Under the pieces are notes generated by a model. That model saw only the letters and a program-made list of their open reading frames with translations, was not told the DNA's origin and made no database searches. Positions 11,190-23,215 of a stretch of 64,000 nucleotides of DNA are shown one piece after another. The position numbers were made by a program, and so were the translations under genes. Where the stretch lies: the NCBI GenBank assembly GCA_963281255.1, contig OY725500.1, forward strand, positions 682,001 through 746,000. The letters are read 5' to 3'. Position 1 is the stretch's first letter. Every line of letters begins with the position of its first letter. Source of the stretch: Aphrocallistes beatrix. Its lineage: Eukaryota > Porifera > Hexactinellida > Sceptrulophora > Aphrocallistidae.

Positions 11190-12269
11190 ATTCCATTCCT
11201 TGTTTATGCTTATTTTGTTATTGTTTATTTCTAATTATGTGCTATATTTCTTAAATACATACGTACTCTAGGGGTTGGATTATACGGAGGGTTGAATTTA
11301 AATTAATTGATGGATCTATCATATTAGTATCTAGAATAGGAATAAAATATTATATATATTTCAGATAAAAAACTGTTTTTTGGATGTATATGTATATGCA
11401 GGGCATAATTTAAGTGGTATCGCATCGCATTTTGCGAAGCAAATATGGTCCATCTGCGATGCAAAGTATCAGTGCTCGACAAAATCAAAATTTGGCGGTG
11501 GTTATATTAACCACCCTTTTACTTTTTCTGGTGCCTTAGCACCAAATTCAAAATACCATAAATAGACCAAAACATAGAATTTGGTGGCTGTTTACCACTA
11601 CGCTCTGAAATTTGGTGGCTTTGAGCACTGCAAAGTATACTTTGTAACGTTGGAATAGCGACGCAGTCTCCGATACGACATTCCACTGTACTTATTTATA
11701 AAGTGTGTAAAACTTACTTCTTACTTTGTTTGTTTGTTGTGGATGGAAATCAATTAACTATCAACAATCATTAGTTATTGAATGCCGAATTGCCTGCTAA
11801 GCAACTTTGTGTAACTGCCATACAATGATAAAGTGGGATAGCAATTTTACGAATTACCGACAAAAAAAGTAAATTCATGTATATGTATATGTAACTATGT
11901 GTATGTACATTGCATATGTAAGATGGTTGATAGGAATAGGATAATTCCATAATGCATAGTTCTACTCTTCATTTAGCACATGCGCGCCTATCTTGAGTTT
12001 CTGGAACATACACGAAATTTGATAGGCTCAAGATTTTGATAAGTTCTTGGAATTCCAAAAAGATCAGTCGCAATATCTTACTTTTTTTATTGCTCTTATC
12101 ATACTATTTTTTTTCGCTAACTTAGATCGTAATTACCTGCTTACGCCACTAAGAGAAGAGGAAAGAGGCACAACTCATGATTCTCCTCCCATTAGCCCCA
12201 AGGTGCAGAGGGATGGGATTGATTATTGCTGTGACATTCTCCTTATTAAAACTGGACATCCAATCGAAG
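11190..12269. other. Intergenic with an unclassified repeat at about 11400-11680
   Basis: The stretch 11400-11680 repeats AATTTGGTGGC/GCGGTGG several times and looks like an old element, but I cannot define its ends. Nothing coding was recognised. Confidence 0.35.
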
Positions 12270-12480
12270 TGAGAAGCAATCTGGAGGTGATGAATCCAAG
12301 GGAAGAATACCTCTACGGAGAAAGGAAGCGAATCGAGCAACTCAAAACTTCTGATGACTGACCAGGAAGAAGCAAGAAGAGAATGCTGAGTGCTATACAA
12401 TAAGAACACCTTCTCCTGACTCTACAAACTGGACACGACTAAACTAGATGCACTCGTGCAGTTCTGTACTAATTCAGATC
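12270..12480 (+). pseudogene. Decayed N-terminal fragment of an NHL/coiled-coil gene
   Basis: Nucleotide match to the coiled-coil part of the gene at 9990: GAAGAATACCTCTACGG is followed by AGGAAGCGAATCG and AAGAAGCAAGAAGAGAATGC. The reading frame stops soon after (EQLKTSDD then stop) and no propeller follows. It is a truncated, frame-broken copy. Confidence 0.7.
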
Positions 12481-12579
12481 ACAAGGTTTGTTTACTTTTT
12501 AGTGTGCTTCCTATAGTATTAGTATAGTAGCATAGATACTATACTAATAGTATAGGATGCACAGTACTAAAATGAGGAT

Positions 12580-12920
12580 GTTCCGGCCGGCCGGCCTGTC
12601 GTCCGAAATTCGTGTCCTGACCTGAGTTTAAGAGATATCGTCTTGAAATTTTTACAGGAGGTGCAAAGTGATATGGAGATGTGCACCTCGGTGTTCACAC
12701 CTCGCCGAGATAGGTGACAAAATGTGCTGGCCAATCAAATTCGATTATTTTATAAAGCAAATACATAAAATAGTAGTAACTTATGCATACAATCAAAAGA
12801 ACTAATTGTGATTGAAATTCATTGGTTTATGTGAACCAATCAATTATCAGCCTTTTATAATGCCATTCACACGATTCTATTTCATATAAATGACTGAATA
12901 TTGCTATTTTGAGTCTATAA
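12580..12920. repeat. Dispersed repeat, second copy at 38876-39090
   Basis: From about 12698 the sequence CACACCTCGCCGAGAT, then GATTATTTTATAA, then GATTCACACGATTCTATTTCA-like blocks recurs in the same order at 38876-39090. An element shared across the window; class unknown. A GGCCGGCCGGCC run marks its left side. Confidence 0.6.
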
Positions 12921-13164
12921 TTTGATCGTTAACAACAATTAAAGTGTGTTATATGCTACGATCAATCAATTCGATCATAAAATAACTTTTAACGACATGG
13001 ACTGGAATTGATTATTTAAGTATAATAAAGGTGACTTAAGGGGAAGCACACTAGCACACTTCCATCCCGTCTGTGGGTTTTTTTTTTGTTATTGTAGTAC
13101 TGCATAGAATTGCATTCTTCCAAGAACTGTGTAACAATTGTTACAATTCATTGTAAAGCAATTT

Positions 13165-13830
13165 TTAAACGTTTAATTTAGTCCTAACCATAGAATGCCT
13201 TCGGAGAGGGAAAACCAACATGGTGGCCGGAAGGAGTGCCGTTCCAAAACTCAATCCAATGAAAAGGTAAGCACTCACCACTGCATTGAATGTTATTCCA
13301 CCATATAATCCACCAACCACCCTGTTCCTACTCCACGGAATTTGGGGACCCACCGATACTAACACCTAATTACTCCTCCTGGAAACTTTAGAATGAGAGT
13401 ACTCGAACTCGAAAGAAATGATAGAGGAGGGAGCAGTATATTCGACAAATACAAGAGAAGGGAAGAGTATCTAATCGAATCGGGCACCTCAAAACCTATG
13501 ATGAGCTGATTAGGAAGAAGCAAGAAGAGAATGCTGAGTGCTATTCTGATCGGAGACTGGAAGATAGAAAACCCGAATTCATTCCTTCTCCTCTCACTTC
13601 GACGGATCTCATCTTGACGAACTAATTCATCAGATAGAGAGGTTTGGAGCAGCGGGAGACACGACAAACTCTTCTCATACAATACACTTCCCCAGTAAGT
13701 CCTATTATATTGATCTGTGTATAACTATATCTATACGTATCTTTTTATATATAAAAGTAATATGTACCGTATATGATTCTTCTGAAAACTCAATCTTAAA
13801 GTATAAATTTGTAAATTACGAGTTCGAATG
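13165..13830. pseudogene. Mosaic pseudogene: amidase scrap joined to decayed NHL copy
   Basis: From about 13390 to 13700 (plus strand) lies a second decayed copy of the 9990-type coiled-coil region, including the GCACCTCAAAACC and GACACGACAAACTC blocks. A piece of blade sequence follows at about 13770-13830. At 13370-13400 the plus strand reads CTCCTCCTGGAAACTTTAGAA, which matches the amidase gene at about 8190 (minus-strand protein LKFPGGEIG). At 13165-13365 a minus-strand 66-residue frame with a hydrophobic stretch is not recognisable. Deletions, frame changes and joined unrelated pieces point to a dead mosaic. Confidence 0.55.
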
Positions 13831-14239
13831 CTGCACAAATACTTGAAACTATCCCTGTTGGGAACTCTTGTATTCCTTCTCTCCATTTGGAATGTATTAA
13901 TTCTATTATTCAATGATTGCCTACGACCAGATTCCTCCCACTCAACTTCAACATCCACTCACTCCTCTAGATTTAACTGAGTATTCATACAATTGTTATA
14001 ATGAATCTCCCCATTCATATCCTGTACCAGAACTTCTTTCTCTACCGGAAATTCCTAGGTTACTTTCTTGATCTTACCATTCTTTCTGATTGAATGGACT
14101 TGGGTTATGTTTAACTTAATTTCTCGGTGGTTATTCGTTTTAGTATATTGAAGTTTCCATTTAGAAAGTGGTGGTGTTGTTCTGATTTCAGGGGTTCTCT
14201 AGGTTTGAACAGAGTTGGCAGTTGTGCTCAGTGAATATA

Positions 14240-14391
14240 CAGTCAGGGTCGCTTATTGTAAACCACCAGGGGACCAAAAAATCTGTTCATAATAGAGATA
14301 CTTCATATTAAGCGAACTTGATTCAATACAAATCATGTCTAAAAATGAAATTGAGACCAGGAGGTTAGTTCATAATAAGCGACCCATACTG
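14240..14391. mobile_element. pogo-like MITE, CAGTCAGGGTCGCTTATT family
   Basis: Left end CAGTCAGGGTCGCTTATTG, right end CATAATAAGCGACCCATACTG, with TA on both sides. Further copies at 17868-18037 and 56626-56794. Confidence 0.8.
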
Positions 14392-14399
14392 TAGTAGTG

Positions 14400-14912
14400 G
14401 GGAGGGAGACAGGAAAGGCACTTAAGCCTAATACAATTTTTCCGATTGATGAGTGTTGTTGTTAAGTGCACAGATGCTGCATTGGATTGTGTATTGGTGG
14501 TTGCACCCCCAGATTGATGGTTCTTTGATTCGTGGGTGGCTGCGCTACAATATTCTTGGGTATGTGCATTCAGTGCGGTACGAATCTGTCACATCGAAAG
14601 CAAAAGCTATGAGCCTACAGGAGTCTCTGGTAGCTGTATTGGTCCTTTCTTTCTCTGTTGGGAGAGTTTTTCGGGTGGAATTCATAGAAAGTTTCCTTTT
14701 TATGTTCCTGGGTTGCCAGTGGACTTCTCTCGCAGTGTTTGGGGAGTTTTCTACTGAACGCTGGCTTGATCATAACTCTGTGGGTGGTCTGGAGATGATT
14801 GCTTCTTCTTTGTTCTCAAAGAACGACACTAATCTCTAATTCTTTCCTCGTCCACATTTCACCCTCGATCTGAGATTGCCACTCTATAACCATGTCGGTA
14901 ACACCAACTATG
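14400..14912. other. Unclassified stretch with overlapping open frames
   Basis: Plus-strand frames of 128 and 73 codons overlap in different phases at 14453-14839. Base composition is richer in G and T than the flanks. I see no recognisable domain and no splice signals that favour one frame, so I do not call a gene. Confidence 0.3.
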
Positions 14913-14920
14913 CACTAATG

Positions 14921-15080
14921 CAGCGGTTTCCAACTTTTTTTTGTCCTGGACCCTATGCAATATTTCTATATTCCGTAGACCCTCCCATTAACCGTAATAC
15001 AAACTTTCGGAGCCTGTGGAATCCCTGATATCCCCCTTGGACCACTAAGGGGTCTATGCACCTCAGGTTGGGAACCACTG
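14921..15080. mobile_element. hAT-like MITE, outer element of a nested pair
   Basis: Starts CAGCGGTTTCCAAC and ends GGTTGGGAACCACTG. Its 8-bp target duplication CACTAATG is at 14913-14920 and, beyond the nested insertion, at 15271-15278. Same family as 2737-2868. Confidence 0.85.
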
Positions 15081-15083
15081 CAC

Positions 15084-15265
15084 CAGGCTTTCATCCAGGC
15101 GTACTGGGCGCGCCTAGAGGCGCGTATTTGATTCCATGGATCATAATTAGGCGTATGATTTAGGCGCGTGGCATAAAACATATATAAAAATGCAGAGTCT
15201 AGGCGCATAGAAAAATGGTGGCGCCCATTTAGGCGTATGACTTTGGAAAGCTGGATGAAACCCTG
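15084..15265. mobile_element. hAT-like MITE inserted at the edge of the 14921 element
   Basis: Ends CAGGCTTTCATCCAG and CTGGATGAAACCCTG. The 8-bp target duplication CACTGCAC lies at 15076-15083 and 15266-15273, spanning the end of the older element plus the start of its duplication. The interior is rich in GGCGCG and TAGGCG. Confidence 0.85.
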
Positions 15266-15937
15266 CACTGCACTAATGCCTGCACGATGGAGCTCCCTCC
15301 TTGATTTTTTGGCGGGTAAACTTCTAAACATATCTCCATTACGAGTACGTATCTATATGATCAGAAATCCACTGTAACATCCCACACCATACACCACTGT
15401 CATTCTCTGTGCGTCGAAAGCCAACCAAACAAGTCCTACACTCCCTGGACAAAAGTATTCGTACACTCCAATATTGTCCATTCAAATTGTTATAATACTA
15501 AAAATCTATTTCAGTATTAAAACTGTACAAGTATGGATCTTAAATTTTTGCAGTGCGAATACTTTTGTCCAGGCAGTGTTTTCCACTACAAAACCTGTAG
15601 ACATCCAAACACATTTTCATCCACCAAATACGACTGTGAACTTGCCTGTGTGTCCATTGTATTCCTGCAGACTATTTAATAACTGCTGAGTTCGTTCTTC
15701 TGTCGTGAGCCTTGAAATTCCTCCTAGTGATGTAGTGGTATGACCATATTTGGTATACTTCTGGGAACGACTAGCTGTCCCTTTCTAAGTAGTCCGCCAT
15801 CCAGAATTCGAATCCCTTGACATTCTTGAACAGACAATTGCTATTTGCTATTATTTTCTAACTGTGACTCCAGATTGTGTCTTCTTTCTAATTCAGCTTA
15901 ATTCACTCAAATATATATGTGTCTGTGAAATATGTTA

Positions 15938-16212
15938 CAGAACACCCTCGCTACTCCGAACAGCTCTCTGCAAATGATCGAAAAAATCGTTCAAATTAGT
16001 AAAATACCACTAATTCAATGGAATTTTGACTGTAATAAATGCGTATTGCTAGAAAATTAAGGATATCATTTTGTTTTGATTGCTTTTTTAGTGAGGTTTT
16101 TCAAACTTTTTTAAGATTATAAACGTTGATTCAAAACATAGAGTGGAATAAGACAATATTTTGGGTGTTCGGATTGTAAGAATGAAGTGTTCGGATTAGC
16201 GAGGATGTACTG
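15938..16212. mobile_element. pogo-like MITE, CAGTACACCCTCGCTAATCC family
   Basis: Left end CAGAACACCCTCGCTACTCC, right end GGATTAGCGAGGATGTACTG, with TA on both sides. Copies at 42422-42719 and 45211-45539, and a fragment at about 16773-16905. Confidence 0.8.
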
Positions 16213-16596
16213 TATAAATATGATGCTCTAACACTGTTCCTCATCGTTGTAGTCTGTTGATATAATCAGCTTTGATCGACTAAGGTAATCAAGAGCTATA
16301 TTCTCACTCCCCTTTCTGAATTCTATCCGGTAATTAAGACTCCAACTCAACAGCTATCTACCTAGTTTTCCGTGCGGATTGTTTCCTCATCCATTGTAAT
16401 ATATTCTGATCTGACCACAAATACGGACTGCCAAGTTGTTTCCTCATTCCTGAAGGTTGCTACCATGTCCTGGTTCACACAGTGCCTTAATTGGACTGTG
16501 ACTTACTAAGCTTGGACGAAAAGAAAGCTAATTGCCACACCCCTTGAGAATCATGGTGTGTAAGAATCCCTACAATCTCATGTTTAGCTGCATCCA

Positions 16597-16767
16597 CAGT
16601 AGAATCTCGTTAATACGAAACCAGGGACTGTTGAAATTTGTTTATTTTATCCGGAATTCGTATTAACCGGAGTGATTTGCCTGTATTTTCCTCCATAGGA
16701 GATAAAATAACAGTTCGAATTATCAGAATTTCGTATTATTCGTGTTCGTATTAACGATGTTCTACTG
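16597..16767. mobile_element. pogo-like MITE, CAGTAGAACCTCGTTAAT family
   Basis: Ends CAGTAGAATCTCGTTAATAC and GTATTAACGATGTTCTACTG. The flanks are not TA, so the target site has mutated. It abuts a fragment of the CTCGCTAATCC family at 16773-16905. Confidence 0.7.
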
Positions 16768-17867
16768 AACTTCTTCCATCCGATTAGTGAATTTGTTCAG
16801 ATTAGTGAAATATCACTAATTCAATGGAATATTGACTAAAGACATGTGTATTGTTAGAAAATTAAGGATATTATTTTGTTATTATTGCTTTTTAATGGGT
16901 TTTTCAATCTTATTGAAAATTGTTCTGGAATTTTGAAAGTGATTATTTAACGCATTAGACGAGTTTATATATGATGTACCTTTTCCTAAATAGTTAACTT
17001 GTCCATTTCGAAATTTTAATTACAAATATTCTGCCTTTATTTAAAATCCAGGGAATTCCCTGGATCGAGAATTTCGAAATTTAAGTCTATTGATTGCGAA
17101 GCGAATCTTGTATAATATAATATAATAGTCCAAAACATCTTGTTATACTGGTTAATCAACATACATAGTTAGTTTAATTAAAATACTTTGATTATTTAAT
17201 CTGCTCCCAAACTGAAGTGTGCCACACCCTTAAGAATTCTGTCTTTGTACTGTCTTCGTCAAAATAGTGACTAATTACAACAATCCTATTATGGTGCGAT
17301 TTGTCGTGATGCGAATTGTCGGTATCTCCTTGTCCATGGTCGTTAATTTGAGAAGCTAGTACTAGCTTCCTTACTTTAAAACGTAGAACAGAACTGTTGT
17401 GTCGTAATTTCTGAAGCAACAATACCTTTCTTTTCTATTTATACTTTGAGACTCTTCAACTCAGAGTGGATCGAGAATTCGTATTCTATCAATCAATGAA
17501 AAACCAATTAACAAATCTGAATAGACTATGCTACTCCTCTCCCCCGGTATGAAATATTTTTTGGTTAACTGTGAATAAATGGTCCACCAGACCAATATTC
17601 CATGGAAAATTTGTCCATGCAGGATCAAAACTTTCAGCATAGGACCTTGTCGTATTAAATGAACAATTATGCATAATTGTTGATTTCGCAAATTTTTCCT
17701 AACATACGTATATACTATATATAGTCAATTTGTCTGTTGAGATAGTAACTTTCCTTTACAATATAGTTTGTTGATAGCTAAAGGATGATAAAATATATTT
17801 AATCTGCTCGTTCCTGGAAATTCTATTGATCCAATCCGCACTAAATTATGACCATATACTCCTTATA

Positions 17868-18037
17868 CAGTCAGGGTCGCTTATTATGAACACCTTGGGG
17901 ACCAAAAAGGCTGTTAATAATAGAGAGACTTCATATTGAGCGAATTCGACCTAATACAAATTCTATGAAACCTATTGAATTGGGACCAGAGAGTTAGTTC
18001 ATAATAAACGAATGTTCATAATAAGCGAACCTGACTG
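17868..18037. mobile_element. pogo-like MITE, CAGTCAGGGTCGCTTATT family
   Basis: Left end CAGTCAGGGTCGCTTATTAT, right end ATAATAAGCGAACCTGACTG, with TA on both sides. It sits beside a fragment (about 17783-17865) of the intron next to exon D of the 18-42 kb mini-gene family. Confidence 0.8.
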
Positions 18038-18338
18038 TATTGAGGATATCTGAACTGGGTTCAAATTATAATATTTTGATGCTACATTTGTAGTTATATG
18101 TGAGCTACATTCCAATGGCGGATCCTGGTCCCCTTTCGAGAACTAACAAAGTTAATGCACTCGTGGAATAATTGTATATACATTATAATTACTATAATAA
18201 TTTTGTTTAAAAGTAACGTATACTAATAGTAAATAATTATTAATATTTTTCAGAATGACATTTTTAAAAATTACAAGAAATTATGTGATGCTCGACATGT
18301 AAACAGTTGGTTGAATTGGTCGATTTCACATGGAATGA

Positions 18339-18394
18339 CCCACATGTAATTACACGTGTATTTACACATGTAAATACACGTGTAAATACACATA
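18339..18394. repeat. Short 12-bp minisatellite, GTGTATTTACAC type
   Basis: About four 12-bp units alternate between GTGTATTTACAC and its complement GTGTAAATACAC, with ATGT variants. It shares the GTGTNNNNACAC pattern with the arrays at 40619-41494 and 43460-43710. Confidence 0.7.
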
Positions 18395-18414
18395 ATTACG
18401 TGCAAAATGTTTCT

Positions 18415-20453
18415 CTACACTGTGGACCCCCTCCTATTAACCGTACCACAAAATTTCGAATCCTCTGGTCCCCCTGATATCTTATGTAGACCACTAAGGC
18501 TGTGAACCACTGCACGAATGTAACCGTAGACTAATGACAATTGAGTAATCCTTGTTAGAGAACCAGAAAGCGAAGTATTGTTCTCTGACATCCCAAGCAC
18601 CCACAGGGAAATCGCTTGTCTTGTATGAATTTCATTAGTGGAATGTGATACATATGTATTGTATTGTGTCCTAGTTTGCATGAGCATAATTACGGACAAG
18701 GCTTCAGTAAATACTTTAATTAATTCGTAAATACAATAAAATAAATACATAAATACATGAATACATAATTTATTAAATATACAACACAACACAGAAAAAG
18801 AGAAAGAAAAAAGAAAAAAAATACAAGTATACACACAACACAACAAAGAGAGAGAGGTAGGGAAGCAGTGTTTCATTATCTAAATTTAGAAGGTCGGATA
18901 AACCGTAGCAAAATACATTAGTATATGCCTAACTTACATTTCAATAATACTTTTGCTCCTTTTAGCCTGGGGCTTGCCTTCGGGCCCTTCCTCCGTAGCA
19001 TCTACAAGATAAATGTAGTGATAGATATCTGAGTTAGTCGTATAGCTGATTAGTATGTATCCATTTGATTATAATAACATACATTTACGGGCCTTTCTGG
19101 CCAAATCCAGGAGCTGCACCTTTTTTAAGGTGCAGGGTTCCTGAAAATTTTCTCCAGTCCACCATTGCGGCTGGTAGGCTGTATCAAACCAAATGGCATG
19201 ACTCTTCACATGCAATCCCATGGAGTCTAAAGGATGAGAAAATATATATTTACACTCGTTATATTGCAGTTCCTAGTGTAGGAGAGATTGTACCATATTA
19301 GGACCATCTATTCCTTATATGGTGGAGATCTGAACCTGATTTCAAATTCTAAAAATCACACCTTTTCACAAAAGGTGTCAAATTGTATTAACCCATCAGA
19401 ATCCATGGATTTAACATTACAGTTGGTTTGATTTTGAATGGTAGGGATTACTCTCTAGCCTAATGTAAGAATTATTCATATTTTCACACCTTCGCTCAAA
19501 ATGTGACCAATTTGATGACCAATGAAATTTTGAGGTTTTAATTTTACAGGTGAATTTAATGTAACTGGTTAATATGGAATTGACCTAATTCAATGCACAC
19601 AAACAATGAAATTACTGTCGAAACGATTGGCTTAAATGAAAATGTTGACAAAACAAGACTACTTCAAGTAATGGATTTTTAATAACTTGACATTTATTGC
19701 ACTATGTTCATAGCTTTTGGAGATTAAGACAATCACCTGTATATAACGATCACTCAAGGGGGCCTTGGGTGATCGTTATATACAGGTTCCACTGTACTTT
19801 ATCATCTCTAGTGTTACGGATTTTAAGATGCTCTACGATCTACGTAAGGTACGATAATACAGGTTTTATATCCATTAGGATTATAGGATTATTGGTTGTT
19901 CGTTCACTCATTTTGCATGCATTTATTACCCCGAGAAAAAACTTTCAAATTATGCTTCCATTCTCAGAATATATTCTAGAATTTGTGCGAATAAATCGAA
20001 AATGTTGTGATAGTCGGTACTTGTAAATGTTGCGTGCTGTAATTTTTAAATGTCTCAAGGATAGGGAAGGTAGGATAAACCGTAGCAAAATACATTAGTA
20101 TATGGTTAACTTACATCTCAATGATTTCATTCTTTGTTCTCTTCGGCAGGGGTGTCTCTACCACTCTCTCAGTCTATCTACAAGATAGATGTAGTGATGG
20201 ATTTGTAATTAATTAAACCTAACTCAATACATATAAATTAATTATACGAGATCTCCAGGGTTACTATTTGGTATTCAATATGTAGATTTCAAATATTACA
20301 TTCCGTGTCTTATTATCTTTTATTTATTCTAAGATCTTAAACTAGGAATTCTGTAATTAGTTAATACCTGTACAATAAATTCAACTTACTCTGACATGCG
20401 TGAACTTTTTCACGGATTATCTTTCTTAACAGTTCACAAGTCATCATCTCCAT
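18415..20453 (-). CDS. Mini-gene family copy, type 2 (uncharacterised)
   Basis: Not recognised. Proposed exons on the minus strand, in transcript order: A 20453-20390 (MEMMTCELLRKIIREKVHAC), D 19226-19083, B 19001-18938 and E from 18670. Splice signals are GTAAGT/GTATGT donors and CTTTAG/TTGTAG acceptors, and phases agree (1, 1, 2). Exon D encodes IWFDTAYQPQWWTGENFQEP, then CTLKK. Exon B has ATEEGPEG followed by a basic KRSK stretch. Exon E reads TRQAISLWVLGMSENN and runs into sequence derived from a hAT-like MITE before its stop at 18415. Exon A could belong to a neighbouring damaged unit, because a decayed B-like exon lies at about 20135-20190. Compare the plus-strand copy at 38214. Confidence 0.45.
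18420..18512. mobile_element. hAT-like MITE fragment (CAGTGGTTCCCAACC family)
   Basis: Matches the 2737 and 14921 elements: TGTGGACCCCCTCCTATTAA at the left and GTGAACCACTG at the right. The left terminus is missing. It overlaps the open frame that ends the 18415-20453 mini-gene. Confidence 0.65.
19734..19794. mobile_element. Minimal pogo-like hairpin, CAGTGGAACCTGTATATAAC family
   Basis: A 61-bp near-perfect palindrome: CCTGTATATAACGATCAC on the left and its complement on the right, ending CAGGTTCCACTG then TA. Little more than two terminal repeats. Confidence 0.65.
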
Positions 20454-21480
20454 AGTTGAAATAAGAATACGTATAATAATAATATTATTATAATAATATA
20501 GTTTTGAGTTTGATTGATTTGGATATTATTTCATGATTCATGATTATATATGATTCTCAATTTATCTGTTGAGAGATTATCCATTCAAATTTAATGCATC
20601 TATTGGCTGTTCACTCATTTTTGCATGCATTAATTGAATTAAGTTAATTGATTTCCTACTACGCATTTAGAAATGAATCTTCTCAGTGTGCCTAAATTAG
20701 GTTTATGAATCATTATTGGAATTATTTTAAGGATATACATATTAGTTGGTTTAATTTGTTGCTACAAGAATAAGAATATAAGTATATGTTCTAAATATAC
20801 ATCATCACTCATATGCTATTTATAGTATACCTTAGTGCAGGGATTATTAACTTTTTTGATGAATTGATATAAAATATTATTGGGAAGTCATAGAGGTTTC
20901 GGATGAGACTCATACTACTTATATTCGAGGTAATACAGTATAATTATTTTGCTATTACCAGAAAACCGACCATCTAATATGTACACATAGATTAGCCTAC
21001 TCTAATAATACCTCACAGTAAAATAACCAAGGATGCGGTAATAGCTGAATTTTTTTTGGTGTGTCGTATCGGCCATTTCATCAGAGTCGCGTCTATTAGA
21101 TAAACGTAGTTTGTAACTTAAAAGTATAATATCTAATGAGTATTCATTTTATCAGAATAACCAAGGTTGAAACCGCTTCAACCAAATACAAATTTAACCG
21201 AATTTTTAATTGACTTAATGACTTAATATGAAGTAAGCAAAGTTGATTGTATTGATTCAATTTTGTTTGTGGTATGTGATACATACTATGTATTGTCTTG
21301 TATCCTATTTTGCATGAGTGTGCATAATTACGGACAGTCTCCAATAAAATGATTTAATTCGAAATAACTGAATGAATACATAAATACACGCAATACAATA
21401 CAGGGAAATATATATATATAGAGAGAGGAATTGGGTGGAGGTAGAGAGATGGCATTGTCTAAATTTAGAAGCCTGTAGGG

Positions 21481-22547
21481 TAAACCGTAGCAAAATACAT
21501 TAGTATATGGTTAACTTATATCTCAATGATACTTTTACTTTGTGCCTTTTAGGCTTGGGCATTCCTTCTACCCCTTCCTCCGTAGCATCTACAAGATAAA
21601 TGTAGTGATAGATATATGAGTTAGTCATATAGCTAATTAGTATGCATGCATTTGATTATAATAACATACGTTTGATGGGCCTTTTTGGCCAAATCCAGGA
21701 GCTGCACCTTTTTTAAGGTGCACGGTTCCTGGAATTCACAGCCACTCCACCAGGGCCTACGATAGGGTGGGGCAGCCGGGGCAGTGCCCCGGGGTCCATA
21801 CCCCGAAGGAACCTTAAATTAGAGACAAAAATTTGTCATTAAAGTCATTGAATCTAATTGTAAATTTATCTTAAATTGATAGTATCAATACTTTCTTACC
21901 ACAATGTGATAAAACTACTAGTGCTAAAATTTAATTGCAAAGGCTAGAATCTAGAACCATTAAACTGAAATTATGATATCAATGAATCTAGAACCATTAA
22001 ACTGAAATTATGATATCAATGGTTTTCTTAACATATTGTGATAATTATCACAATATATTATGCAAATTATGACATAGGTATTATGTTACTTCATTGTAAA
22101 ATTACTTTGAGAGTGTGTATGTGATAATTATTCATTAAATAGTTTGTTATACTTGTGTTGTATATATACATGTACAATGTATTTTCAAATAAAATTTCAA
22201 AACAAATTCGTATCGTACATCCTATATTTCTCCTGAAAATGCACAAATCTGGAGCTCAAAAAAGACGCGAGAGAAAAAAGAGAGAAAGACATTATTAAAT
22301 GTCTAGTTGGTATTTGTTATATACGTACTTAATTTAACTCTAATACTCATCACTTTCAATTATTTCCTTCTATTATTTACCAAAATCATATGACTATGCT
22401 GCGCATAACTTTTATAATTTTGTATAGAGGGGGCCCATCGATACGAGCTGCCCCGGAGCCTTTCGATTCTATCGGCGGCCCTGCATTCCACCATAGCGGC
22501 CTCGAAATGCCAAATGGCATGACTCTTTTCGTGCAATCCCATTGTGT
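21481..22547 (-). pseudogene. Mini-gene copy, type 2, exon D split by a hAT element
   Basis: Exon D of the family runs from 22547 to 21670 but is interrupted by the 21751-22483 insertion. Exon B begins at 21588 (ATEEGVEG), but its donor reads ATAAGT instead of GTAAGT. The copy is therefore broken. An exon-E-like stretch follows at about 21250-21330. Confidence 0.6.
21751..22483. mobile_element. hAT-like non-autonomous element, CAGGGCC family
   Basis: A 733-bp insertion with inverted ends CAGGGCCTACGATAG and, reverse-complemented, CAGGGCCGCCGATAG. Flanking 8-bp duplications CACTCCAC (21743-21750) and CATTCCAC (22484-22491) differ at one base. No transposase frame seen. Confidence 0.75.
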
Positions 22548-23215
22548 CTAAAGGATGATAAATATATATTTACACTCGTTATATTGCAGCTCCTAGTGTA
22601 GGAGAGATTGTACCATATTAGGACCATCTATTCCTTATATGGAGGAGATATGAATCTGATTTCAAATTCTAAAAATCACACCTTTTCACAAAAGATGTCA
22701 AATTGTATTCAGAATCCATGGATTAAACATTACAGTTGGTTTGATTTTGAATGAGTATGCATTTTATCAAAATAACATACACTCTATGCATCTTTCCAAA
22801 GAATTAGAAAGTTTTTATTGTTGATTCCAATGGGATATCGAAATGACATTGCATTTCTAACCTAAACATTAAATAGAAAATTGGTCGTCATTAAGCCATC
22901 ATCCATGCGATTAACTTCAATAACGATAACAATGTAATACATATGTATTGTCTTGTATCCTATTTTGCTTGAGTGTGCATAATCACTTTATCATCTCCAG
23001 TGTTACTAATTTTAAAATATTCTACGATCTACGTGAGGTACGATAATGCAGGTTTTATATCCATTAGGATGCATATACATCGAACGTACCAATCACCATA
23101 ATTTTTCTCTCACAACAATCCTATATGCAAATCGAAAGCTGATCCCCTGAGCTATTCAATCGACAAATCGAAAATAGTATATTTTCACTAACTTCTGAAT
23201 ACAGATCACGGCTCA

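Noticed and set aside
13165-13365. 66-codon minus-strand frame with a hydrophobic stretch as a membrane protein gene
   Set aside because: No recognisable family, and it lies next to mosaic pseudogene sequence; evidence too thin to call.
14453-14839. 128-codon frame as a gene
   Set aside because: Overlapping frames of similar quality, no domain, no splice or promoter support.
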